Shown: positions 46,258-54,456 of the stretch, one piece after another
How positions within the stretch are numbered: position 1 is the first letter of the stretch
How the letters are laid out: each line of letters opens with the position of its first letter
Assembly: GCA_036936605.1 (NCBI GenBank)
Contig: JAUPFV010000001.1
Span: 215,541,530 to 215,605,529 of the forward strand
DNA from: Limnanthes douglasii subsp. nivea
Lineage: Eukaryota; Streptophyta; Magnoliopsida; Brassicales; Limnanthaceae
Reading direction: 5' to 3'
DNA length: 64,000 nucleotides
Notes under the pieces: model-generated
Told to the model about the DNA's origin: nothing
The model's input: the letters and a program-made list of their open reading frames with translations, nothing else
Database searches by the model: none
Made by a program: the position numbers and the translations under genes

Positions 46258-46737
46258 TGGTGTGGATAATAATCGCCTGAGGGTAGGCTGGTAATTTCAA
46301 TTGGTGTTTTAAGGTGGTGTGTGGGTGTTTTAAGGTGGTGTGTGGGTGTTTTAAGGTGGTGTGTGGGTGTTTTAACTGTTTAGAGTAGAGAGTAGAGAGT
46401 AGAGAGATAATTAAGCAGCTTGGTAGCAGTTAATTCTCATTACTCACAGTTAATGCAGGTGGTTGGGTATTTATACCCTAATGTTTGGGCCCTTATGGGC
46501 ATTCGGGTCATGTTCAATAGACTCGGGTCATGTTCAAAGACGCATAAGCTCTAAGTAGGAGAGCAAGTAGCTTAGTCAAGAAGTGTTTAGGTTTTTTAGT
46601 ACTTTTGTCATAGTTCGAACAGTCCTATGGTCATAGTGTTCGAAGTGATCTCTCTGGTCCATGTGACCTATCCGATATTCGGAGAGACTAGACCGATATG
46701 TCCTTGTTCTGGGAGCATGCTGAATTCGGACTCATCA
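46258..46737 (-). repeat. 3' LTR of element B (480 bp)
   Basis: It starts TGGTGTGGATAATAAT and ends GGACTCATCA on +. It carries three 21-bp units where the 5' LTR has two, plus a purine-rich GAGTAGAGAG stretch. Confidence 0.95.
46304..46376. repeat. 21-bp minisatellite inside the LTR of B
   Basis: Units GTGTTTTAAGGTGGTGTGTG plus G at 46304, 46325 and 46346, and a partial unit to 46376. The other LTR has units at 56361 and 56382. The copy-number change explains the whole 21-bp length difference between the LTRs. Confidence 0.95.
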
Positions 46738-46753
46738 GGAGCCCCTTTTTTAG
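46738..46753 (-). other. Polypurine tract of element B
   Basis: The minus strand reads CTAAAAAAGGGGCTCC directly before the 3' LTR (TGATGAG). Confidence 0.8.
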
Positions 46754-47067
46754 GTGTTTGAGCAAGTATCCTTGTCAAAAGACCTGAAAAACAGTCCGAC
46801 GCTAGAAGTGGTTTTCAATCCGGACAGGTCTATGGGTTTACCCGGACAGATTAAGCTTCACGAATTCAAACGGTTTTTGCCAGAGTTCGTGGGACATGTG
46901 TCGCTCTCTGATTGGTTGCTCCAGCCGTTTTTTCACCTTGAATTTCGAACCCACCTTCTTCGAAAAGCAACCTCTTTAATTACAAATGGTGACATCAGCG
47001 CCGTCTTTTTAATCATTGCCAAACTTTTCGAATTCTCCTAGGAATCAACTTCTTTTTTCAGATTTAC

Positions 47068-47074
47068 TATAAAT
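47068..47074 (+). promoter_or_regulatory. Candidate TATA box for aORF of B
   Basis: ACTATAAATTG lies 107 bases upstream of the aORF ATG at 47175 and outside the LTR. Copy 1 has a similar box (4381-4390). This supports a dedicated antisense promoter. Confidence 0.55.
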
Positions 47075-47174
47075 TGAAACTCACTTTCTTTAGTTTTTAC
47101 TATCTCTTTCATATTTACTCTGCAAATTTACTCAGAGCTTTCTCTCTCTAAAGCAAAGATTTCCTTGGTAGTTT

Positions 47175-50146
47175 ATGTTTACAGCAAGGACTGCATTGAT
47201 CAAAGGTGGTTGGCTCAACCTTTCAGAGTTGGAGAAAGCACAAAAAGTTGAGAAGGAGAGACGAATCGCAGCAGGGCTACCTTCATCACCTGTTGACAGA
47301 CCAGCCGCCTCCGTTACAGAGTCAGATCGAGGCTCGTCCTCCTCTAAAGGTACTAAGCCCAAAAAGCTATTTCAATCCACCCTCTCGCCTATAGTCTATG
47401 GTTCCTCAGTTCAGGAGTCAGTACCTGCTGTTGAGCCAGGAGTTACAGTCACAAGTGTTAGGAAACCTTCTCCTTTTCTCGCTATGGGATCAGACACAGA
47501 GCACTCTCCGGAGAAATTCGTTGTGAAGAGGACAAGCCGGTTGGTAAAGGGGCAAGCCTCTAAGAATACTCCCTCAAAATCGGGGGCAAAAAATAGTGGT
47601 TCTGGGTCTGGAGTGCCTATCAGAGCTCCCAGGGAAAGGCCATCGGGTCCGGAGGCTAGCAACCCAACACTTCTCAGAGAAACCTTTGCCTCAGAGCCCC
47701 AGCCTGAGACTGGAAGTCAAAGAAACACAGAAGGCCAGCAGTCCGGAAGCCAGGCTGAGCCAAGCTTTAACCCTCCCCGGACCACTACCACAGATATTCC
47801 CCCAACAATCATGGAGGAAAGAATGGAGGACTCTGCCGAAGAAGTCCCTTTTGAGTCTGAGTCCTCCGGCCAGACTGACAATACTGCTGCTGCCAAAAAA
47901 GGCAAGGAAAAACTGTGCTTGAGGCATCCGGAGCTTCCGGAGTGCCTCGAGGGGAAGGTAGGGCCTTGTTTTCACAGGGTCGAACTTATATATCTCTTGG
48001 CCTTACAGAAGACCAAGTATGCTTTCATCCACACGGCCGAACTAGGTCGAATGCGCACAAAATGGGGGATCCCAGAAAATGTGAAGATAAAAATCCCCAT
48101 AGATCCTGAAACTCCTATGGATTGCAGGCTGAACGAAATAGTCATCTTCACTGAGCTATTTAATTGGGGACTCAGATTCCCATTGGACCCGGAGATCGTC
48201 AAATATTTTCACCTGGTCAAGCTCTGCCCGAGCCAGCTGAGCCCCAACGGTTGGTATACTCTGATGTCATATATCATGGCATCTAGGCTGTCCGGGATCC
48301 CTCTTCCTATGGACGAGTTCGCAGCAGTGGCCAACCTTTGCAAACATCACCAATTCCCCTTTTACCACTTCAATATGGGGGACAACTTCAAGGCTGTTAA
48401 TGATCTGTTGGAGTCGGAGAGCAAGTGGAGGAGCCAGTTTTTGTTTGTCAGTGGCGCTTGGGAAAACGGCAAGAAGATTAAGGCCGGAGAGAACCCAAGC
48501 CTTCTCAGAAGCAGGTGGAGGAGTGATCGTAAGTTTTCATTTTAAATCTTTGTCCATTTCTTCCTTCTTTAAGTTGGTTTAAATTAACTGGTTTCTCTTT
48601 TGTTTTAACAGAATTGCCTAAGGAGTTCCGGGACTACTTGAAGGCCGGACAGGTTACCTGTGGCAAAATCAATGCCTGGGCTGCTGAGGAATGGGGGAAC
48701 CGATTCCACTTCGCCTTCACCAGTGGGAACTTGGCAAGGTCTCACCTGTGGAACACCACAGTTCGGAGAGACCTAACTTGGGAGGAGCTCACCACCCAAC
48801 CTTCTGCGGATACTGTGCTCAAAGGGTCCCATGAGCCAGATGGGACACTCTTCCTGCCGGCTCGGGCCAAAGCCCCAAGCAAAATGAAAGGCAGGAAGAG
48901 AGGCAAAAAGGTGGCGAGCGATGCTGAGAAGGATGCCCCAACCGCCCCGGAGGGGCCGGCCCAGAGCCAAATCGATGCTGCCCTCTTGCAAGTGGTGGAG
49001 CAAGAGACCGAAAGGCAGGAAGCAAACCTGCCAAAACCTCCAAGGGCTCCCAAGAGGACTCGCAAACAAGAAGGTGAAGGCGCTGACCGGGAAGCCAAAA
49101 AGAAAAAGGCTTCACAAGGAGAGGAGCTTGCTCTCCGGGATCCGGAGCCTTCATTCCCAGCTGACCCTTCTGACCCAACGCAGGCCGAAGAGATCCCAAG
49201 GGACTTTCATACCGATGAGGTGGAAGGGGGAGATCTCAACCTTGATGAATTGGACATCACCAGTCTAGGTGGGCTTGGTGAATACTTCCTTCGTCTCCCC
49301 AGAGATGAATTCGCAGGGCCTTACATTCCTCCGAGCAGCTCCAATACGGTCAACTTCAATGGTAAGACTTTCATTGTTTCTAGTGAAAATGACACCATAG
49401 CCCATTCCTTGCTTAGCAATGTGCAGCCAGTACTCACACTGGAAAGACAAGTCCGGGGTCAAGCAGACATCATTAAAGACCTCAATTCTGAGAAGGAAAA
49501 GCTGTCCGAAGACCTTCGCACTGCTATTGCCAACGCTGACATGCTAAAGGGGGCAAACGAGGAGCTGAAAAAGAGTCAAGAGGAAAGCACCACAAAGGTT
49601 GCCACTCTAGAGGAAACCATTAGAGACCTCCGGGAGAAGCTGTCCGGTGTGGAGAAAGACCTTACTGCCTCAAAAGAAGAGACCAAGGCAAAGGACAAGA
49701 TTATCACCAACCTGACTACTGACAAGATTGCTCTCGAGAATGCAGCATCCAAGGCTGCCGAGGAGAAAACCGTTTTGTTAAGGGATCAAGAGGCTACGAT
49801 TAATGCCAAGATCAATGCTTATGCCAGCCAGATGATTAAAAGCGAAGAGTTATTGCTTGAGAAGGTGAGGTCTGATATGGTTCTACTCCTTCATGAAAAA
49901 TTTCCAGACAGGAGCCTAGGGGACTTATGGCTCTATGTTGAGCCCGATGAACTCCCATACCACACGATGGCTGAAGGTGACAGGTATGGCTACTCTAGTG
50001 GCTCCTCAGTTGATGAAGAACACACTGGGGAGAGCCCAGACGAAGAGAAGGACGATCCCAAAGGCAAAAAGGTAGTCGAAGGGAAAAGCGACTTTGAGGG
50101 CAAGAAGACAGATGAAGGTGAGCCATCTTCAAAGGCTCAACCTTAA
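47175..50146 (+). CDS. Antisense additional ORF (aORF) of element B, two exons
   Basis: Exons 47175-48528 and 48612-50146 join to 962 codons plus TAA, fully open. Residues 1-240 are Ser/Pro/Gly-rich. Residues about 247-451 form the conserved part: LRHPELPECLEGKVGPCFHR, MRTKWGIPENVKIKIPID, LFNWGLRFPLDPEIV, YIMASRLSGIPLPMDEF and FLFVSGAWENGKK. After the intron come FHFAFTSGNLARSHLWNTT, then KRTRKQ and KKKK nuclear-signal-like tracts (about 590-610). A coiled coil spans about 726-870, followed by HEKFPDRSLGDLW and an acidic tail. No signal peptide or membrane span is seen, so it is not an envelope gene. The conserved part resembles Pfam Transposase_28 ('putative gypsy type transposon'); function is unknown. 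It converges on pol, with 491 bases between the stops. An open frame of this length beside decayed relatives suggests recent selection. Confidence 0.9.
48529..48611 (+). other. Intron in aORF of element B (83 bp)
   Basis: The donor GTAAGTTTTC follows GAGTGATC, and the acceptor TTTTAACAG precedes AATTGCC. Phase 1: GAT C|AA TTG gives D-Q-L-P-K-E. Without splicing the frame stops at 48543-48545 (TAA). Confidence 0.82.
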
Positions 50147-50186
50147 CCCACAATCTTCTTTGTTTATTTTTCATTTAAACTAAAGT

Positions 50187-50289
50187 CCTTGGAAGGCCAG
50201 GGCATTCTTTTTGTAATGGTGTCCGGTGCTCGACCGGACAGGTTTTTTGTGTTATATCTTGACTATTAAAAGTCCTTGGAAGGCCAAGG
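50187..50289. repeat. Paired dyads between convergent genes, element B
   Basis: CCTTGGAAGGCCAGGG at 50187-50202 and CCTTGGAAGGCCAAGG at 50274-50289. Between them GTCCGG and CCGGAC (50221-50239) form a third stem with a 7-base loop. Element A has the same arrangement of outer dyads. Confidence 0.65.
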
Positions 50290-50499
50290 TAATTTTAAGT
50301 TATTTTTCTCGATGAATATCTCTGTTTTATATAACCATCATCTTCTTTCATTGTTCATTTTAGTTTTGATAGCCAGAGTTTAAGTAGCCTTTAGTTGTTG
50401 CATTATGAGAGTGTTTAAATTCTCCGGCTAGAGTTTAAATAGCCCCTAGATATTTCAGTCCGGATAGTATGATAAGGGATAGAACTTTAAAAATACTTA

Positions 50500-50590
50500 G
50501 AAAATTTTGAAGAAGGCATCGAATTTTATTCAACCACCCGGACACCTCATTAAAACCTCCCTGTGCCACCAGAGAGGAAAGAGTATGCCC
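50500..50590 (-). other. Conserved noncoding block after integrase, element B
   Basis: The plus strand has AAGAAGGCATCGAATTTTAT, then ACACCTCATTAAAACCTCCC and GTGCCACCAGAG. The block is shared with A and C over about 85 bases, and its core with copy 1 and E. Confidence 0.7.
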
Positions 50591-50637
50591 CCAAATATTT
50601 ACATGGATGTTTAAACAAGTAAATATTTACACAAGTG

Positions 50638-53600
50638 CTATTCCAGGTATATCCGGAGATGCTCAATATTCCAAGGATGAGTTAGAACTCTGCCATCTTT
50701 GTCTTCCAACCAATAAGTTCCAGGCTTGATTCTTTCAACCACCATATACGGACCCTCCCAGGTTGGGGCCAGCTTTCCGAAGAGCTTTTCTTTAGTGTGT
50801 AAGAAGACCTTCCTTAATACTTTGTCCCCTGGTTGGAAATCCCTTCTTTTAACTTTGGAAGCAAACCTGCTCCTCATCAAGCTCTGGTAGTGTGCAACTC
50901 TAAGGCGAGCCTTAACCCGTCTTTCTTCTATCAAATCAAGTTGATGTCTGATTGCCATCTCATTAGTGTGTTCGGAGAAGTTGTGAGCACGAAAGGAAGG
51001 GAGTGTCTTCTCTATGGGGGCTACTGCATCCATCCTATAGACCAAGGCGAAGGGTGATTCTTGTGTTGCAGCCCCAGGTGTTGTCCGGTAGGCCCACAAG
51101 ACTTCTTGCAAATAACTAGGCCACTTCCCAGCAGCCCCTTCCAAATTCTTCTTTAACCCGGAGAGTATAGTTCTATTAGCCACTTCAACTTGCCCATTCG
51201 CTTGTGGGTGGAAAGGTGAGGAAAAACAATGTTGTATACCCCTTGAGGCACATAAGCTCTCCATTTCTCTATTGTCGAACTGTGGCCCATTGTCTGTTGT
51301 TATTTTCTGGGGGGCACCAAATCTACAACATATGTTGGATAGAATGAATTTTATGACAGCTTTTGACGTTGTCCCTGCCAAGGGGGCTGCTTCTATCCAC
51401 TTCGAGAAGTAGTCTATGGCCACAATTATAGTTTTGCGCCCTCCGGACGCCACGAGGAGAGGCCCTACTAAATCCAACCCCCATCGAGCAAAGGGAATGG
51501 GCTCAGAAATAGACTCTAGAGGAATGGCTGGTACATGAATTTCATTGTTGTACCTCTGGCATGGGTCACACCTCCTCACCAATTCTTTAGCATCTTTCAT
51601 GATCGATGGCCAATAGTATCCGGAGAGTAATACTCTTCTTGTTAAAGCTCTAAATCCACAATGGGCTGATCCCTCACCATCATGTAATTCGGAGAGGACC
51701 ACTTGTGACTCATCATCCCCCAAACAACGTAGGAGAGGTTTACAGTAGGAATTTTTGTACAACACTTCTCTTAATATGATAAAACCACGAGCCTTGTGTT
51801 TCAACGTTCTGGCTTGTGACTTATCTGGAGGCACGACACCGTCGGACAGATATTGTAGGAGAGGAAATCTCCAGTCTTGAGGCTGTTCCACTTGTATTTC
51901 AAAAATTTCCTCTTCTTTACCCTTACTAAGTTGAATAGAAGGGCTTTCAAGCACATGGATCCATGGGTATGACTCCGTATATACTATGGTTGCCAATGAG
52001 TCTGCTAGCTCATTTTCTGCCCGGGGAATGTGCTCATAGACAACAGCTTTAAATTTAAGTGCTTCATTTTTGAGGAGGAGTAAATACTTTACAAGTTGCT
52101 CCTTTCTAGCTTCAGATTGGGAGTCACTCAGCAGCTTGACCCTCTTAGCCCCACAAATGTAGGCTAACTTTAACCCAGCTAGAGCTGCTTCATATTCGAA
52201 CTCGTTATTAGATGCTCTGAAAGCAAAACAAATAGCCTGGTACATATTGTCTCCATATGGGGAAGTTAAACATATTCCAGCACCACATCCCATAGTGCTA
52301 GATCCACCGTCTGTTCGGACGATCCACATTTTCTTATCTTTTATATCAGTAGCTTGCTCTGAATCCCTATCGGAGTAGAATTCAACCAGAAAATCAGCCA
52401 CAGCTTGGGCTTTCACTGCTGTCCGGGGAGCAAAGTCTATGTCGAAGTCCCCCAACTCTACTGACCACTTAGTCATTCTGCTCGAAATGTCTGCTTTTTT
52501 AAGGACATTCTTTAAGGGAAAAGAGGTCCGGACGATGATAGGATGAGCCTGGAAATAAGGCATCATCTTCCTTGCAGCTATCACTAGGGCTAATGCCAAT
52601 TTTTCAAGTTTCAAGTAACGCCTCTCAGCATCTATCAAGCTTTTGCTGATGTAGTACACTGGGTGGGGATGTCTATCGACCTCTCTTACCAGCACAGCAT
52701 TGATGGCACAACTTGAAACTGCCAAATATACGAAGAGAGTCTCCCCATCAACTGGTTTGAACAAAGTTTTGGGGGAGGACATGTGTTTCTTGATTTCATT
52801 GAAAGCCTCATCACACTGTGGGGTCCACTCGAATCCCTTTGCACCCTTCAAAGTTTGAAAGAAAGGAGCACACCTGTCCGAAGACCTGGAGATAAATCTG
52901 TTTAAGGCTGCTAATCTCCCCGTTAATCGTTGTACTTCTTTAATGTTCCGAGGAGGCTCCATTTGGAATAGAGCATTGAGCTGGTCCGGATCGGGCTGTA
53001 TTCCATGTTCACTTATGATATACCCTAGAAACTTCCCGGACTGCACTCCGAAGACACATTTTTCAGGGTTTAATTTCAAATTCACTTTTACCAAGTTGGC
53101 AAAATTTTCTTGGAGATCAGACAAGTGCAACTGCTCATCTACACTTTTCACCATCATATCGTCAATGTATACTTCCATATTTCTTCCAATTTGATCAGCA
53201 AATGCCTTGTTGACTAACCTCTGATAAGTAGCCCCAGCATTTTTCAAACCAAATGGCATCACCTTATAGCAATGTAGACCCATGTCAGTGACAAACGTGG
53301 TATGCTCTTGATCCTTCAGATCTACTTGAATCTGATTGTACCCGGAGAAGGCATCCATAAAGGAAAGCAGCTTGTTCCCAGAGGTAGAGTCTACTAACTG
53401 ATCTATCTTGGGGACCGGATACAGATCTTTTGGGCAAGCTCTATTGAGATCAGTGAAGTCAATGCACATGCGCCACTTGCCATTCTTTTTTTTCACCAAG
53501 ATAGGATTGGCAGTCCACAAAGGGTATTGAGATTCCTTAATGTGCCCCATCTTTGTGAGTCTGTCAACTTCTTGCACAATGACATCAGCCTTTTCTTTGG

Positions 53601-53898
53601 AAAAAGCTCTTCTTTTTTGAACTACTGGAGCTACATCTCTCCGGACGGATAAGTGGTGTGATATCACATTTGATGGAACCCCAGTTACATCAGCATTGCA
53701 CCAAGCAAAAACGTGTTGATGGTCTTTCAAAAACTTCAACATTTCCTTTTTCAACATTGGTGGCATCTTGGACCCTATCTTGACACTTTTACCATCTTTC
53801 AGACAGTGCGTTTCAACTTCTTCGATTGGTATCAATACTCCAGGGGTCTCTCTGGGGTCATCAATTTCGCCCTCACCCCCAGAAAGGCCCTCAAACTG
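50638..53898 (-). CDS. Pol of element B: RT, dual RNase H, integrase
   Basis: Open for 1,086 codons directly after a TAG (53899-53901), in the same frame as the protease. There is no ATG at the start, so expression needs readthrough, splicing or reinitiation. RT: CIDFTDLNRACPKDLYPVPK, SFMDAFSGYNQI and VYIDDMMVKS (catalytic YIDD). The first RNase H reads VYLAVSSCAINAVL, so its leading catalytic Asp is missing, as expected for the degenerate Ty3-type domain in Tat elements. The second, archaeal-type RNase H has RTDGGSSTMGCGAG, SNNEFEYEAAL, LLSDSQ and ADSLATI. A 27-bp in-frame loss after SDSQ (near 52120) removes nine residues present in A. Integrase: zinc finger (LHDGEGSAHCG, CDPCQRY), DDE core (VAIDYFSKW, TDNGPQF, HPQANGQVEV) and the GPY-type module; no chromodomain. 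Confidence 0.95.
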   Translation of the reverse strand, partial: QFEGLSGGEGEIDDPRETPGVLIPIEEVETHCLKDGKSVKIGSKMPPMLKKEMLKFLKDHQHVFAWCNADVTGVPSNVISHHLSVRRDVAPVVQKRRAFSKEKADVIVQEVDRLTKMGHIKESQYPLWTANPILVKKKNGKWRMCIDFTDLNRACPKDLYPVPKIDQLVDSTSGNKLLSFMDAFSGYNQIQVDLKDQEHTTFVTDMGLHCYKVMPFGLKNAGATYQRLVNKAFADQIGRNMEVYIDDMMVKSVDEQLHLSDLQENFANLVKVNLKLNPEKCVFGVQSGKFLGYIISEHGIQPDPDQLNALFQMEPPRNIKEVQRLTGRLAALNRFISRSSDRCAPFFQTLKGAKGFEWTPQCDEAFNEIKKHMSSPKTLFKPVDGETLFVYLAVSSCAINAVLVREVDRHPHPVYYISKSLIDAERRYLKLEKLALALVIAARKMMPYFQAHPIIVRTSFPLKNVLKKADISSRMTKWSVELGDFDIDFAPRTAVKAQAVADFLVEFYSDRDSEQATDIKDKKMWIVRTDGGSSTMGCGAGICLTSPYGDNMYQAICFAFRASNNEFEYEAALAGLKLAYICGAKRVKLLSDSQSEARKEQLVKYLLLLKNEALKFKAVVYEHIPRAENELADSLATIVYTESYPWIHVLESPSIQLSKGKEEEIFEIQVEQPQDWRFPLLQYLSDGVVPPDKSQARTLKHKARGFIILREVLYKNSYCKPLLRCLGDDESQVVLSELHDGEGSAHCGFRALTRRVLLSGYYWPSIMKDAKELVRRCDPCQRYNNEIHVPAIPLESISEPIPFARWGLDLVGPLLVASGGRKTIIVAIDYFSKWIEAAPLAGTTSKAVIKFILSNICCRFGAPQKITTDNGPQFDNREMESLCASRGIQHCFSSPFHPQANGQVEVANRTILSGLKKNLEGAAGKWPSYLQEVLWAYRTTPGAATQESPFALVYRMDAVAPIEKTLPSFRAHNFSEHTNEMAIRHQLDLIEERRVKARLRVAHYQSLMRSRFASKVKRRDFQPGDKVLRKVFLHTKEKLFGKLAPTWEGPYMVVERIKPGTYWLEDKDGRVLTHPWNIEHLRIYLE

Positions 53899-53901
53899 CT
53901 A
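53893..53901 (-). other. Stop codon between protease and RT, element B (TAG CAG TTT)
   Basis: Minus strand AAC AAA AAA TAG CAG TTT GAG. Protease and RT frames are in register on both sides, so only this codon separates two otherwise open frames. It is the same position as in A, C, D and E. Confidence 0.75.
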
Positions 53902-54456
53902 TTTTTTGTTAATACGGACTGCCCCCAGCGTTCGAGGAGCCAGGGCAGTAGCATAGCATTCTCTTGCAATCTTTTGGCTGCTCCGGACGACTCCAACCTG
54001 TCCCTGAACAGCATACTTCAAGCACTGATGGACTGTTGAAGCCACTGCATGCATCCTAGAGAGCCACGACCTCCCTAGAATGGCATTATAGCAAGTGGGA
54101 CAATCCACCACAATAAATAGTATTCTAACCATTTTCTTGAAAGGGCCCTTGCCCAATAACACCTCTTCTTCGAACTCTCCGATCACATCTGCTGAGCTGC
54201 CCGTGAAGCCCACGATTGACCTGTCCGAATTCTGAATTACAGCGGGGTTTTTCATTTTCTTGTAAGTGGTTAGGAAAAGGATATTGGCTGAGCTTCCAGT
54301 ATCCACCAGGATTCGTCTTATTTCATTGCCCCCTATAGATGCTCCTATGACAACAACATCTTCATGAAGGCCAGCAATATCTCTCAAATCATCTTCATCA
54401 AAAACAATGTAGGGGAATGAGTTTGGTGACTGATAAGATGTCATGCCTCCTTCTAG
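53902..54456 (-). CDS. Aspartic protease of element B
   Basis: In frame with gag after a TAG at 54457-54459. It reads FIVFDEDDL-like text (PYIVFDEDDLRDIAG), VVVIGASIGGNEIRRI and the catalytic LVDTGSSANILF. It continues with FTGSSADVIGEFEEEVLLGK, YNAILGRSWLSRMHAVAST and a C-terminal linker that ends at the conserved TAG. An ATG at 54444 could start it separately. The enzyme cleaves the Gag-Pol precursor. A and C have glutamine (CAA or CAG) at the gag-protease TAG, so here it is most likely a mutation of CAG. Confidence 0.88.

Noticed and set aside
48742..49268. Open frames overlapping exon 2 of the B aORF
   Set aside because: Shadow frames created by its Lys/Ala/Gly-rich composition.
47175..50146. 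aORF as an envelope-like gene
   Set aside because: It is on the wrong strand for an env gene, with no signal peptide or membrane segment, and has nuclear-type basic tracts and a coiled coil.
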